Assembly: GCF_001506165.1 (NCBI RefSeq)
Contig: NZ_CP011427.1
Span: forward strand, 4,216,001 to 4,280,000
Reading direction: 5' to 3'
Length of the DNA stretch: 64,000 bases
DNA from: Pantoea vagans
Lineage (GTDB): Bacteria; Pseudomonadota; Gammaproteobacteria; Enterobacterales; Enterobacteriaceae
In this document: positions 18,251 to 30,116 of the stretch, piece after piece
How positions within the stretch are numbered: the stretch's first letter is position 1
How the letters are laid out: each line of letters begins with the position of its first letter
Notes under the pieces: model-generated
Databases searched by the model: none
What the model was told of the DNA's origin: nothing
Seen by the model: only the letters and a program-made list of their open reading frames with translations
Position numbers and translations under genes: made by a program

Positions 18251-19018
18251 TTAAGCGTTTTTCGCTGCCGCAGCGGCTTTCACGATAACTGCGAAAGCGT
18301 CCGCTTTCAGTGATGCACCGCCAACCAGCGCGCCATCAATGTCTGGCTGGGTGAACAGTTCTGCCGCATTTTTATCGTTAACAGAACCGCCGTACTGAAT
18401 GATCACCTGCTGAGCAATCGCCGCATCTTTCTTCGCGATGTGGTCACGGATGAATTTGTGCACGGCCTGAGCCTGTGCAGGGGTGGCTGATTTACCGGTA
18501 CCGATCGCCCAGACTGGCTCGTAAGCGATAACCACGCCTTCAAAGGCAGCAGCACCCTGAGTTTCCAGTACCGCGTCGATCTGACGTGCGCACACTTCTT
18601 CGGTTTTGCCCGCTTCGTTTTCTGCTTCGGTTTCACCGATGCACAGGACGGGAATCAGACCAGCCGCTTTCAGCACCGCAAATTTCTTCGCGATGAACTC
18701 GTCACTTTCTTTGTGGTAAGTACGGCGCTCAGAGTGGCCGATAATAATGTATTTCGCGCCGACGTCTTTCAGCATGTCTGCGGAGGTTTCACCGGTGAAT
18801 GCGCCTGACAGGTTAACGTCGACGTTCTGAGCACCCAGTGCAATGTGGCTACCGGAAATGGCGTGTTTTGCCAGGTCAAGATAGATAGCCGGTGGGGCAA
18901 TCGCTACACCACAACCTTCCACACCTGACAGCTCTTTGCGCAGACCTTCGATCAGCTCGCCCGCCATGTGCTTACTGCCGTTCAGTTTCCAGTTACCCAT
19001 AACCAGTGGATGTCGCAT
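18251..19018 (-). CDS. tpiA: Triosephosphate isomerase
   Basis: Interconverts dihydroxyacetone phosphate and glyceraldehyde 3-phosphate. 255 residues from [15 protein letters not shown], the normal length; a 26-residue upstream extension is rejected. Catalytic residues are visible: Lys in NWKLNG, His in IIIGHSERR, Glu in [11 protein letters not shown], and the phosphate loop GGSVND. Followed by its own terminator. Confidence 0.98.
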   Translation of the reverse strand: MRHPLVMGNWKLNGSKHMAGELIEGLRKELSGVEGCGVAIAPPAIYLDLAKHAISGSHIALGAQNVDVNLSGAFTGETSADMLKDVGAKYIIIGHSERRTYHKESDEFIAKKFAVLKAAGLIPVLCIGETEAENEAGKTEEVCARQIDAVLETQGAAAFEGVVIAYEPVWAIGTGKSATPAQAQAVHKFIRDHIAKKDAAIAQQVIIQYGGSVNDKNAAELFTQPDIDGALVGGASLKADAFAVIVKAAAAAKNA

Positions 19019-19138
19019 TCTTTCCTCCGCATAACGCGATTCATGAAATAGCGCTGCCATCGGGCAGCGATGTCTGCCAGACAGTATAGAGATCAAATGT
19101 GCCGCTGGCTTTGCTTTTCGTCATTTTTGCCGGAGTGA

Positions 19139-19729
19139 TCAGGGGGTCGCAAGCGAGAGTTTTATTGGCTCAACCGCGAAGGTCAAACCCTTGTCGCCGT
19201 TGTCTGCCACCACAAAACGCAGTGCACCTTCGTTGCGAGCAAAATAGCGCACGCCTTTACCGGCACTGAGGAGGGAATCGAGTTTTTTGCGTCCGTCTTC
19301 AAGTGACAATCCCGGCATGAAAAAGCGCAGCAGGGCGGTCATGTAATCCATGGCGCGGGCCTGCGCGGCTTTCATGTCAGGGCCTGGAACCGGTAGCCAG
19401 GTGATTTGTAGCGTTTTGATTTTTCCGGTGCCTTGCTCCAATGCGGTGGAAGCGTACAGCGTTTCGCTGATTTTGCTGGCAGCGCGCGTCAGGTTGCTCT
19501 TGTCGTCGCGATTATCGATAGCGCGATATTCCAGCAGCGGCTGTTCTGGATTCGCCGCATTATATTTTTCGCGGAACTGCGCGATGGTCATATCAAAGGT
19601 GGGCGCGCCCGCCAGCAAATAGGGCGCAGCGGGCAGATGATCGCTACGATCCTGCGCAGGTGCATCCTCCGCCCAGGCGGGAAATGTCAGTGCGAGGCTA
19701 ACAAGCAGCGCGACTGGCAGGTTCTTCAT
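19139..19729 (-). CDS. yiiQ: Periplasmic DUF1454 protein YiiQ
   Basis: 196 residues with signal peptide MKNLPVALLVSLALTFPAWA. Matches the DUF1454 family by length (about 199 in E. coli), by place next to tpiA, and by segments such as PYLLAGAPTFDMTIAQFREK and LRFVVADNGDKGLTF. Function unknown. In E. coli yiiR follows toward fpr; it is absent here. Confidence 0.88.
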   Translation of the reverse strand: MKNLPVALLVSLALTFPAWAEDAPAQDRSDHLPAAPYLLAGAPTFDMTIAQFREKYNAANPEQPLLEYRAIDNRDDKSNLTRAASKISETLYASTALEQGTGKIKTLQITWLPVPGPDMKAAQARAMDYMTALLRFFMPGLSLEDGRKKLDSLLSAGKGVRYFARNEGALRFVVADNGDKGLTFAVEPIKLSLATP

Positions 19730-19835
19730 TGCTTCGGCCCTAAATCATTCACTTAGCCCATGATTAGAACGGTTTTTACCGACCAAAGTCAAAACTCGCA
19801 CTGAGAAAAATCTGACATTAATCACACCGCACTTA

Positions 19836-20582
19836 TCACCAGTAATGTTCGCTGGTCATATGACCGGGTTTGCGTTTGAAATGTTTGCGCATATCACGCG
19901 ACTCTTTCAACAACTGCTGGGTATCACGCACCATTTGTGGATTGCCACACAGCATCACGTGGCTGGTGTCAGCTGTCATCGGCAAGCCAACGGCACGTTC
20001 TAATGCTCCGCTTTCTATCAATTGTGGCACACGGCCGTGCAGTGAACCGGCTATCTCTTCGCGGCTCACCATTGTTTGGATATGCAGTTTGCCCTGATAG
20101 CGCTGTTGCAACTGCTGCATCAGCGGTAAAAAGCTCAGGTCATCGGCATAGCGCGCGGCATGAACCAGCACAATATTGTCAAAACGTTCCAGGCCTTCAC
20201 CTTGCTGCAGAATCGACAAGTAGGGACCGATTGCGGTGCCGGTAGCCAACATCCACAGGGTGCGGCAGTCGGGAATTTCGTCGAGCACAAAAAATCCTGC
20301 GGCTTCTTTGGTCACCATCACCTGATCGCCAGGCTGTAATGCCTGTAAACGCGGGCTGAGTTTACCTTCCGGTACCGTGACCAGATAAAACTCCAGCAGC
20401 GGATCCTGCGGGGCATTCACATAAGAGTAAGCGCGCTGTACGCGTTCGCCGTCAATCTCCAGCGCCAGTTTGGCAAATTGCCCGGCGGTGAAAGCATCAA
20501 TGGGCGCGGTAACGCGCAGGCTGAACAGTGCGTCGGTCCAGTTTTTCACTTCTTTCACTTCAGCATTGATCCACTCTGCCAT
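19836..20582 (-). CDS. fpr: Ferredoxin/flavodoxin-NADP+ reductase
   Basis: FAD enzyme that reduces flavodoxin and ferredoxin with NADPH. 248 residues with the FAD motif RAYSYVNAP, NADP-binding ATGTAIGPYLS, the CGNPQMV motif and a C-terminus ending in aromatic Trp (EHYW), typical of the bacterial subclass. Usually SoxRS-controlled, but no soxbox was assigned in the 290-bp upstream spacer, where I recognise no gene. Confidence 0.97.
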   Translation of the reverse strand: MAEWINAEVKEVKNWTDALFSLRVTAPIDAFTAGQFAKLALEIDGERVQRAYSYVNAPQDPLLEFYLVTVPEGKLSPRLQALQPGDQVMVTKEAAGFFVLDEIPDCRTLWMLATGTAIGPYLSILQQGEGLERFDNIVLVHAARYADDLSFLPLMQQLQQRYQGKLHIQTMVSREEIAGSLHGRVPQLIESGALERAVGLPMTADTSHVMLCGNPQMVRDTQQLLKESRDMRKHFKRKPGHMTSEHYW

Positions 20583-20873
20583 GATCGCTCCTTATTGTTG
20601 ATTATTCAGGCATGTCACTATCATCGTCAGCCAGCCAGCTCATTTCCAGCCCTGTGCCGGGCAAAGCGCTCTCAGCGACAAATGGAGCGCACAGATCAGC
20701 AACTGTAGCGACCACTTTACAAGCCTGGTACATAAGCTTGCCGCCTGCGCGTAAACCACTTTGCGCTCACCTCTCGATTTGTCACTCAATCCTGATATTT
20801 TTGCCGCCATTCATTTCAGATGGCATTTTTTCATGCTGTCTTAATTTTGTTTCTCAGGCAGACATTTTGTTCC

Positions 20874-22070
20874 ATGTTGAAAAATAAAACGCAAAACCGC
20901 TTCCTGTTATTCATGCTGATCGTTTTAGTGGCCGTGGGTCAGATGGCGCAAACGATCTATGTTCCGGCGATGGCCAACATGGCGGAAGCGCTCAATGTGC
21001 GCAGCGGCACCATGCAGCAGGTGATGGCCGCATACTTGATGACCTATGGCGGATCGCAGCTGATCTACGGCCCACTGTCAGACAATGTTGGTCGTCGCCC
21101 GGTGATCCTTATCGGCATGACGATCTTTGCCGTGGGCGCGTTGATCGCCATGTTCGCACCCTCGCTACACATTTTAGTCCTCGGCAGCGCGGTGCAAGGG
21201 CTGGGGACTGGCGTGGCGGGTGTGATGGCGCGCACCATGCCACGCGATCTCTATTCGGGTATTGCGCTGCGCCAGGCTAACAGTCTGCTGAATATGGGCA
21301 TTCTGGTCAGCCCACTGCTGGCACCGGTGATAGGCGCATTGCTCACGCATCTGTTTGGCTGGCACGCCTGTTTCGCCTTCCTGCTGCTGCTGTGTGTGGG
21401 CGTAACGGCCTCTATGGCGCGGTGGTTACCGGAAACGCGTCCCGTTGAAACGCCTGCTACGCCGTTCCTGCGTCGTTATGCCACGTTGCTCAGTGACGGC
21501 AATTTTGTGCGCTTTCTGCTACTGCTGATTGGCGCACTGGCAGGCATCGCGGTGTTTGAGGCCAGCTGTGGCGTGCTGCTCGGAGGTGTGCTGGGTCTTG
21601 ATGGGTTGACCGTCAGTATTCTGTTTATTCTGCCCATTCCGGCGGCGTTCTTTGGCGCATGGTTTGCCGGGCGTGAGCAGAAATCCTGGCACACGCTGAT
21701 GTGGTATGGCGTCAACAGTTGCTTGCTGGCTGGTTTATTGATGTGGGTCCCAGCCTGGTTCGGCATCATGAATATCTGGACGCTGCTGGTGCCAGCCGCG
21801 TTGTTCTTCTTTGGTGCCGGTATGCTGTTCCCGCTGGCGACCTCTGGCGCAATGGAACCCTATGCCTGGTTAGCGGGCAGTGCGGGTGCGCTGATTGGTG
21901 GCTTGCAGAATTTGGGTTCAGGCGTGATTGCCTGGCTATCCGCGCTGTTACCTCAGCACGATCAGTCCAGCCTTGGCATGCTGATGTTTGTGACGTCACT
22001 GGTGATGTTGCTGTGCTGGTGGCCGCTCTCACGTCATCCTGAGAGCGGCAAACAGGCGATTACAGGATAA
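20874..22070 (+). CDS. emrD: Multidrug efflux MFS transporter EmrD
   Basis: Major-facilitator drug/H+ antiporter of the inner membrane with 12 expected membrane segments. 398 residues from MLKNKTQNRF, similar to E. coli EmrD (394). The MFS motif A-type loop YGPLSDNVGRRPVIL follows TM2. VAVGQMAQTIYVPAMANMA and MGILVSPLLAPVIGALL are characteristic. A longer frame from 20820 was not used. In E. coli emrD is elsewhere; here it sits between fpr and glpX, its last 11 bases overlapping the convergent glpX. Confidence 0.92.
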   Translation: MLKNKTQNRFLLFMLIVLVAVGQMAQTIYVPAMANMAEALNVRSGTMQQVMAAYLMTYGGSQLIYGPLSDNVGRRPVILIGMTIFAVGALIAMFAPSLHILVLGSAVQGLGTGVAGVMARTMPRDLYSGIALRQANSLLNMGILVSPLLAPVIGALLTHLFGWHACFAFLLLLCVGVTASMARWLPETRPVETPATPFLRRYATLLSDGNFVRFLLLLIGALAGIAVFEASCGVLLGGVLGLDGLTVSILFILPIPAAFFGAWFAGREQKSWHTLMWYGVNSCLLAGLLMWVPAWFGIMNIWTLLVPAALFFFGAGMLFPLATSGAMEPYAWLAGSAGALIGGLQNLGSGVIAWLSALLPQHDQSSLGMLMFVTSLVMLLCWWPLSRHPESGKQAITG

Positions 22071-23070
22071 ACTGATGCAGCGCCGCGTCTTTGCGGTCCA
22101 GATAATGGATCGACTGGATGCGGCGAATGGTGCGTGATTTGCCGCGCACCAACAGGGTTTCGCTGGTGGCGATGTTACCGTTGCGGGTGATGCCTTTCAG
22201 CAGGTCACCGGTGGTGATGCCGGTGGCAGCGAAAATCACGTTATCGTTACGCGCCATCTCCTCCAGCTTCAGCACTTCTCCGGCTTTAATGCCCATCTCG
22301 GCGCAACGTTGCAGCTCTTGCTCGCCAAGACGGCGATTCTCTTCGCTATCCCCTTTGACGTCGTGACGCGCCAGCAAGCGGGCTTGCATGTCGCCATCCA
22401 TCGCACGGATCACTGCCGCTGACACTACGCCTTCTGGCGCGCCGCCGATACCGTAGAGAACATCAACTTCACTGTCTGGCATGCAGGTGAGAATGGATGC
22501 GGCCACATCACCATCCGGGAAGGAAAACACGCGCACGCCGAGTTGCTGCAACTGCGCAATCACCGCATCGTGGCGGGGTTTGGCCAGAATCGAGACGGTC
22601 AGTTGGCTGAGGGGTTTATCGAGTGCGATAGCGATGTTTTTGAGGTTGGTTTCCAACGGCAGATTGAGATCGATGGTCCCACGTGCGCCCGGCCCGACAA
22701 TCAGCTTTTCCATGTACATATCAGGTGCGTGCAGGAAGCTGCCTTTATCGCCCACCGCCAGCACGGCCAGCGCGTTGGCCTGGCCCATGGCCGTCATGCG
22801 TGTGCCTTCAATCGGGTCTACGGCGATATCCACCGCGTCGCCACGGCCGGTACCGACTTTTTCTCCGATATACAGCATCGGGGCTTCATCGATTTCGCCT
22901 TCGCCAATCACAATCTGGCCGTCGATATCGATGGTATTGAGCATAATGCGCATGGCGTGAACGGCTGCGCCGTCAGCCGCATTTTTATCGCCGCGTCCTA
23001 ACCAGTGATAGCCCGCTAACGCAGCGGCTTCGGTCACACGGGAAAATTCAATCGCGAGTTCTCGTTTCAT
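22060..23070 (-). CDS. glpX: Class II fructose-1,6-bisphosphatase GlpX
   Basis: Mn2+-dependent gluconeogenic phosphatase. 336 residues. Metal-site acidic motifs VIGEGEIDEAPML and VDPIEGT are present, as is the C-terminal ATGITTGDLL. It is the third gene of glpFKX but is separated from glpK by a strong terminator, so it may rely on readthrough or a local promoter. Confidence 0.97.
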   Translation of the reverse strand: MKRELAIEFSRVTEAAALAGYHWLGRGDKNAADGAAVHAMRIMLNTIDIDGQIVIGEGEIDEAPMLYIGEKVGTGRGDAVDIAVDPIEGTRMTAMGQANALAVLAVGDKGSFLHAPDMYMEKLIVGPGARGTIDLNLPLETNLKNIAIALDKPLSQLTVSILAKPRHDAVIAQLQQLGVRVFSFPDGDVAASILTCMPDSEVDVLYGIGGAPEGVVSAAVIRAMDGDMQARLLARHDVKGDSEENRRLGEQELQRCAEMGIKAGEVLKLEEMARNDNVIFAATGITTGDLLKGITRNGNIATSETLLVRGKSRTIRRIQSIHYLDRKDAALHQFIL

Positions 23071-23131
23071 GGTTGCACCTGATAAAAAACAGGCAAGCAG
23101 TGTAGCACGGAGGGGAAAGTGAGACGGGTAG

Positions 23132-23158
23132 AAAAACCCGCGGCAGGGTGCCGCGGGT
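23132..23158 (-). terminator. Terminator between glpK and glpX
   Basis: Perfect 10-bp stem ACCCGCGGCA/TGCCGCGGGT with a 3-base loop. On the minus strand it is followed by U5 (A run 23132-23136). It starts 11 bases after the glpK stop. Confidence 0.85.
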
Positions 23159-23168
23159 CAGTTGAGTA

Positions 23169-25558
<2,390 letters not shown>

Positions 25559-25979
25559 AATGGTATTCCTGAAGCGAGGTTAAATTTTATCAGTTTTTGT
25601 TCTCAATCCATGAGTCACCCAGCTCTTATGTAGGGCTGATGTGAATTTATCGTTAACGAGCATAAACGAGAAATAGCGAAATCGAAATATGTGTACTGCG
25701 TCATAAAAATGCGCGTTTTCGCGTCTTTTGCTTTTCTTTATGACCCATTAACCCTGCTGTCACTGGGTGCAATACCGTGACCGCGCGCAAAAATGCGCGA
25801 ACGTGAGCGTTTTTTTAAGCATTAACTGAAAAGTGTTACAGACTAGCGTTGCAGGCCCTGTGCCGCTGGACTTGCAAGGTCTCGCTACATACAATCGGGA
25901 CATCGTGGCTGGACGCACCATAACAAGGCAGTCCCAGCACCATCAACGCCTTGCAAGAGATTTAGGAGAGGTCAGAAAG
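25559..25979. promoter_or_regulatory. glpF-zapB divergent intergenic region
   Basis: 421 bp without a gene. Near glpF a TTTATGCTCGTTAACGATAAA-like inverted sequence (25647-25667) resembles GlpR operator half-sites (an inference). The undecamer AAAAATGCGCG occurs twice (near 25705 and 25790), each time within a small GC hairpin followed by a T-rich stretch. The zapB-proximal 130 bp is an untranslated leader in which an open frame has no start signal. No small gene could be supported. Confidence 0.4.
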
Positions 25980-26219
25980 ATGTCATTTGAAGTGTTCGAA
26001 AAACTGGAAGCGAAAGTACAGCAGGCGATTGATACCATCACTCTGCTGCAGATGGAAATTGAAGAGCTGAAAGATCAGAACAACACGCTGCGCAACGAAG
26101 CCAGCCAGGCTTCTGGCAACCAGGATGCACTGGTACGTGAAAACCAGCATCTGAAAGAAGAGCAGCATGTATGGCAGGAGCGCCTGCGTGCACTGCTGGG
26201 AAAAATGGAAGAGGTTTAA
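25980..26219 (+). CDS. zapB: Cell-division factor ZapB
   Basis: Coiled-coil protein that stabilises the Z ring and links it to MatP. 79 residues from [15 protein letters not shown] (E. coli 81); GGAGAG precedes the ATG. The whole chain is heptad-patterned ([16 protein letters not shown]). A 49-residue in-frame upstream extension is rejected as untypical. Followed by its own terminator. Confidence 0.96.
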   Translation: MSFEVFEKLEAKVQQAIDTITLLQMEIEELKDQNNTLRNEASQASGNQDALVRENQHLKEEQHVWQERLRALLGKMEEV

Positions 26220-26248
26220 GCCAGTATTTAAACATCAGCGCTTAAACC

Positions 26249-26272
26249 AACGGGTGCCTCGGCACCCGTTTT
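26249..26272 (+). terminator. zapB terminator
   Basis: Perfect 10-bp stem AACGGGTGCC/GGCACCCGTT with a TC loop and a T4 end. Confidence 0.85.
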
Positions 26273-26364
26273 ATACCCGTCATACTTCAAGCCGCAGGTG
26301 CGTTGGCTGCCTTCCTGCACCAAGAGTAGGCCCCATGAGGGGACTCGAAGTATTTAAGGTGTAT
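26273..26364. repeat. Internally deleted ERIC-like element
   Basis: The left end ATACCCGTCATACTTCAAG followed by GCAGGTGCGTTGGCTGC is the characteristic end of ERIC-type repeats. The right end CTCGAAGTATTTAAGGTGTA is the imperfect inverted partner. The central palindrome found in full ERIC copies is missing, leaving about 92 bp. It sits between the zapB terminator and the rraA stop. Confidence 0.7.
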
Positions 26365-26372
26365 TTTGTGGC

Positions 26373-26858
26373 TTACTCGATATCGAGTGCGTCTTCCGAC
26401 AGGATGATACCGGTATTGTCGGCATACAAGTGGTCACCGGAGAAGAAGGTGACACCACCAAAGTTAACGCGAACGTCACTTTCACCAATACCTTCACCTG
26501 CAGCGCCTACGGGAATCGCGGCAATCGCCTGAATGCCGATCTCCAGCTCCTCCAGATCGTCAACCTGGCGCACGGAACCGTAAACCACCAATCCTTCCCA
26601 CTCATTTTGCGCGGCCAGACGTGCCAGTTGTGCATCCACCAGCGCGCGACGTACGGAACCTCCGCCGTCAATGACCAGCACACGACCCCGACCATTCTCT
26701 TCGAGTAAATCATAGAGCAGGCCGTTGTCTTCGAAACATTTCACTGTGGTGATTTGTCCACCGAATGAGGTGCGTCCGCCAAAATTTGAAAAGAGCGGTT
26801 CAACCACGTTCACTTCTTCATGGTAGATGTCACAGAGTTCGGAAGTATCGTATTTCAT
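26373..26858 (-). CDS. rraA: Ribonuclease E activity regulator RraA
   Basis: Trimeric protein that binds RNase E and DEAD-box helicases and inhibits RNA decay. 161 residues from [12 protein letters not shown], equal to E. coli RraA; longer in-frame starts are rejected. Motifs [20 protein letters not shown] and [14 protein letters not shown] are conserved. In E. coli menA lies between rraA and hslU; here the next upstream gene is hslU directly. Confidence 0.97.
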   Translation of the reverse strand: MKYDTSELCDIYHEEVNVVEPLFSNFGGRTSFGGQITTVKCFEDNGLLYDLLEENGRGRVLVIDGGGSVRRALVDAQLARLAAQNEWEGLVVYGSVRQVDDLEELEIGIQAIAAIPVGAAGEGIGESDVRVNFGGVTFFSGDHLYADNTGIILSEDALDIE

Positions 26859-26963
26859 GAGGGTATCGTCTGTTTGCCACAGGAGGGGTAAGTATATCGC
26901 TATCTGAGGATTGTTGGCAAAATCATCAACCGTCAAAAAAAGCGCTGCATCAATATCCTGCGC

Positions 26964-26994
26964 AAAAAAAATGCCCGGCGCAGTGGCCGGGCAT
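26964..26994 (-). terminator. hslVU terminator
   Basis: Perfect 9-bp stem ATGCCCGGC/GCCGGGCAT with a 6-base loop. A run of A at 26964-26970 gives U7 on the minus strand. It is 18 bases past the hslU stop. Confidence 0.88.
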
Positions 26995-27012
26995 CGCACA
27001 TCGATGAGACGA

Positions 27013-28347
27013 TTACAGAATAAAGCGGCTGAGATCTTCGTCTGCCACCAGCACGTCCAGATGCTTGCCAACGTACTCGGCATCAATGGTGATGGATTCA
27101 CCGCTACGATCGCTGGCGTCATAGGAGATGTCTTCCATCAGACGTTCCAACACCGTGTGCAGGCGGCGCGCACCGATGTTCTCGGTGGTTTCATTGACCT
27201 GCCATGCGGCTTCAGCGATACGACGAATGCCGTCTTCGGTGAAATCGACATTCACACCTTCTGTGCCCATCAGCGCTTTGTACTGCACGGTAACGGAGGC
27301 ATTAGGTTCTGTCAGAATGCGCTCAAAGTCATTCACAGTCAGCGCTTGCAGCTCAACGCGAATCGGTAAACGACCCTGCAGTTCTGGAATCAGATCCGAT
27401 GGGCTCGCCACCTGGAATGCGCCCGAAGCAATAAACAGGATGTGGTCAGTTTTGACCATGCCGTGTTTGGTTGAAACGGTGCAACCTTCTACCAGCGGCA
27501 GCAAGTCGCGCTGCACGCCTTCACGTGAAACGTCAGGACCGGAAGACTGGCCGCCGCGCTTACAGATTTTGTCGATTTCGTCGATGAAAACGATACCGTG
27601 CTGCTCAACAGCCTCGATAGCGTCCTGCTTCAACTCTTCCGGATTCACCAGTTTTGCCGCTTCTTCCTCGATCAGCAGCTTCATCGCGTCTTTGATCTTC
27701 AGCTTGCGTGCTTTCTGCTTCTGACCGCCGAGGTTTTGGAACATCGACTGCAACTGGCTGGTCATCTCTTCCATGCCAGGAGGAGCCATGATCTCAACAC
27801 CGGCAGAAGAGGCCGCCAGATCGATCTCAATTTCTTTATCGTCCAACTGGCCTTCACGCAGCTTCTTGCGGAAAGACTGGCGTGCAGCAGAAGGTTCAGC
27901 GGTGTGCTCCGCCTGGCCCCAGTTATTTTTTGCCGGTGGGATCAGCACATCGAGAATGCGCTCTTCAGCCATCTCTTCGGCACGGTATTTGTTTTTCTCG
28001 ATCGCCTGGCTGCGCACCATCTTGATAGCGGAGTCGGTCAAATCACGAATAATCGAGTCCACTTCTTTACCGACATAACCGACTTCGGTGAATTTAGTGG
28101 CCTCAACTTTGATGAAAGGTGCGTTAGCGAGTTTTGCCAGACGGCGAGCGATTTCGGTTTTACCGACACCGGTCGGGCCAATCATCAGAATGTTTTTTGG
28201 TGTCACTTCATGGCGCAGCTCTTCGTCGAGCTGCATGCGGCGCCAGCGGTTACGCAGCGCAATCGCGACGGCCTTCTTGGCGCCATCCTGGCCAATGATG
28301 AAGCGGTTAAGCTCGCTGACAATCTCACGGGGAGTCATCTCAGACAT
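27013..28347 (-). CDS. hslU: HslU ATPase subunit of the HslVU protease
   Basis: AAA+ unfoldase (ClpY) that feeds substrates to HslV. 444 residues. Walker [14 protein letters not shown], Walker [10 protein letters not shown], the intermediate I-domain (about 110-240) and the C-terminal tail DLSRFIL, which docks in HslV. Starts 11 bases downstream of hslV. Confidence 0.98.
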   Translation of the reverse strand: MSEMTPREIVSELNRFIIGQDGAKKAVAIALRNRWRRMQLDEELRHEVTPKNILMIGPTGVGKTEIARRLAKLANAPFIKVEATKFTEVGYVGKEVDSIIRDLTDSAIKMVRSQAIEKNKYRAEEMAEERILDVLIPPAKNNWGQAEHTAEPSAARQSFRKKLREGQLDDKEIEIDLAASSAGVEIMAPPGMEEMTSQLQSMFQNLGGQKQKARKLKIKDAMKLLIEEEAAKLVNPEELKQDAIEAVEQHGIVFIDEIDKICKRGGQSSGPDVSREGVQRDLLPLVEGCTVSTKHGMVKTDHILFIASGAFQVASPSDLIPELQGRLPIRVELQALTVNDFERILTEPNASVTVQYKALMGTEGVNVDFTEDGIRRIAEAAWQVNETTENIGARRLHTVLERLMEDISYDASDRSGESITIDAEYVGKHLDVLVADEDLSRFIL

Positions 28348-28358
28348 GATTTTAATCC

Positions 28359-28889
28359 TTACGCCTTAGACGGTAATTCTTCGAAGTTAATGTTGTGGTT
28401 GGTGTAGATGCAGATATCACCCGCGATGTTCAGCGCTTTCTCTACGATATCGTGCGCACCAATGTCCGTGTTCTCCAGCAGGGCGCGTGCCGCTGCCTGG
28501 GCGTAAGGTCCGCCAGAACCGATGGCAATCAGGTCATTTTCCGGCTGAATCACGTCACCGTTACCGCTGATGATCAACGAGGAGTTTTCATCAGCGACCG
28601 CCAGCAGTGCTTCAAGACGGCGCAGCATGCGATCGGTGCGCCAGTCTTTTGCCAGTTCGACCGCGGCTTTCACCAGGTGACCCTGATGCATCTCCAGCTT
28701 GCGCTCGAACAGTTCAAATAGGGTGAAGGCATCTGCAGTACCGCCAGCAAAACCAGCGATGACTTTGTCGTTGTAGAGACGACGCACTTTCTTAACATTG
28801 CCTTTCATCACGGTATTGCCGAGAGTCGCCTGGCCATCACCGCCAATTACGACTCGGCCGTTGCGTCGTACACTTACTATTGTTGTCAC
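28359..28889 (-). CDS. hslV: HslV peptidase subunit of the HslVU protease
   Basis: Proteasome-beta-like peptidase (ClpQ). 176 residues beginning MTTIVSVRR; the N-terminal Thr2 becomes the nucleophile after Met removal. GGDGQATLG and [12 protein letters not shown] are conserved. First gene of hslVU, behind a sigma-32 promoter and a leader stem-loop. Confidence 0.98.
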   Translation of the reverse strand: MTTIVSVRRNGRVVIGGDGQATLGNTVMKGNVKKVRRLYNDKVIAGFAGGTADAFTLFELFERKLEMHQGHLVKAAVELAKDWRTDRMLRRLEALLAVADENSSLIISGNGDVIQPENDLIAIGSGGPYAQAAARALLENTDIGAHDIVEKALNIAGDICIYTNHNINFEELPSKA

Positions 28890-28922
28890 GGGCAGACCCC
28901 TTGTTGCAGTGGAAAAGGAACG

Positions 28923-28939
28923 CCGCGCACAGAGCGCGG
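28923..28939 (-). promoter_or_regulatory. Stem-loop in the hslVU 5' leader
   Basis: CCGCGC and GCGCGG form a 6-bp stem with a 5-base loop between the sigma-32 promoter and the hslV ATG. A leader stem-loop that stabilises the message is described for E. coli hslVU; equivalence is inferred from position. Confidence 0.6.
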
Positions 28940-28955
28940 AGTATCATGCAACCAG

Positions 28956-28983
28956 ATATGGGGCAAGTTTAGAGGGTTTCAAC
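28956..28983 (-). promoter_or_regulatory. Sigma-32 heat-shock promoter of hslVU
   Basis: Read on the minus strand: -35 GTTGAAA (28977-28983), 13-base spacer, -10 CCCCATAT (28956-28963). This is nearly the full sigma-32 consensus, at the expected distance from hslV. Confidence 0.88.
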
Positions 28984-29076
28984 CCCAAGATTTGTCTTAC
29001 TTGACAGGGCAGGTGAGCTGGCGAGGTACGCTCACCCCTGTTGTATGCTCAGGGGGAGTGCACTTGCCGCTCGTCT

Positions 29077-29967
29077 TTAAGGTAATGCGAGAGGAATACA
29101 GCTGCTGTGGCCGGAACTGTGTAAGCGTTTGACGGTGCTGTCCGCGCTGCTGCGATCTTTAAACGGTCCGATAACCACGCGATTCCAGCCACCGCCGGTG
29201 GTGATGCGGCTTTCGAAACCTTCGAATGCCAGCCCCGCACGCACAGATTCTGCCTGATCGGTACCTTTAAACGATCCACACTGCACCATCCAGCGCTGAG
29301 CAGTGGCCTTCTCTTCCGGCTTCGCTTTTGCCGTCTCCTGCGGTTTCGGCTGTTGCACCGGCTCGCGGGTAATTGGCGCGGGTTGCTGCTGCTGACGCGT
29401 GGCCTGCTGCTGCTGAATCTGCTGTTGGCGCTGCTGCTGTTGTAACTGTTGCTGCTGGCGCTGTAATTGCTGTTGCTGAACTTGCACCTGCTGCTGACGT
29501 TGCAAGGTTTGCTGGCGCTGCGCAGGTGTTTGCTCGTTCCATGGCACTTCGTTCAGCTGCGTGGGTTGCTGGCGCATATCCGCCTGCATCTGCTCCAGCA
29601 GCTGACGTTGTTCATCAGTGAGTTGGGTTTGCGACTGCACGCCACCGCCAGCAGACGGTTCAGTCGGCGTTGGCACGGTGATCTGGCGATTTTCCAGCTC
29701 TTTGATGTACTTCCAGCGCTCTTCCGGCTTAGGCGGAAGGCCGTTGCCGTTGGCTTTATGATTCGGAATAACCTCAGTCTCTTCTTTTTTATGATGAGAG
29801 ATGAACCATAAACCACCGGCAAAGGTGACCAGCACGGCCACGGCCAGTACCATCATCAGCTTTGAGGTGCCGGAGCCGCCTTTGCTTTTCTTGCTGCGGC
29901 CCGCTGCGGGTTTTTTGCGACGCGTCCCTGTTGAACGCCCGCGGCCTACATAATCTCTCTGTGCCAC
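29077..29967 (-). CDS. ftsN: Cell-division protein FtsN
   Basis: Late divisome activator of septal peptidoglycan synthesis. 296 residues: basic cytoplasmic tail, one membrane segment (about 37-56), periplasmic essential helices near KPEERWKYIKELENRQ, a long Gln/Arg-rich linker (about 145-196), and a C-terminal SPOR domain (about 223-296) with the paired Cys of WMVQCGSF and SSCIPL. The linker is strikingly glutamine-rich. It lies downstream of cytR on the same strand, as in E. coli. Confidence 0.95.
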   Translation of the reverse strand: MAQRDYVGRGRSTGTRRKKPAAGRSKKSKGGSGTSKLMMVLAVAVLVTFAGGLWFISHHKKEETEVIPNHKANGNGLPPKPEERWKYIKELENRQITVPTPTEPSAGGGVQSQTQLTDEQRQLLEQMQADMRQQPTQLNEVPWNEQTPAQRQQTLQRQQQVQVQQQQLQRQQQQLQQQQRQQQIQQQQATRQQQQPAPITREPVQQPKPQETAKAKPEEKATAQRWMVQCGSFKGTDQAESVRAGLAFEGFESRITTGGGWNRVVIGPFKDRSSADSTVKRLHSSGHSSCIPLALP

Positions 29968-30116
29968 TTTCGTTCTGATACCCTTTAAAAAATGCCAATG
30001 GGCCTGTAAATGTACTGTTAATTGCCCGGCAAGGAATGCGCCATGTTACTCAAGGGCTGGAACTTTGACCAGCAGAGTCTGCCTTAAGAATCTGCTGAAA
30101 ATGCAGGGTTCCATCG

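Noticed and set aside
25833..25979. 49-residue extension upstream of ZapB
   Set aside because: No ribosome-binding site at its start, and ZapB is normally about 80 residues.
27598..28407. 269-codon frame antisense to hslU/hslV
   Set aside because: Both hslU and hslV are unmistakable; the antisense product has no recognisable motif.
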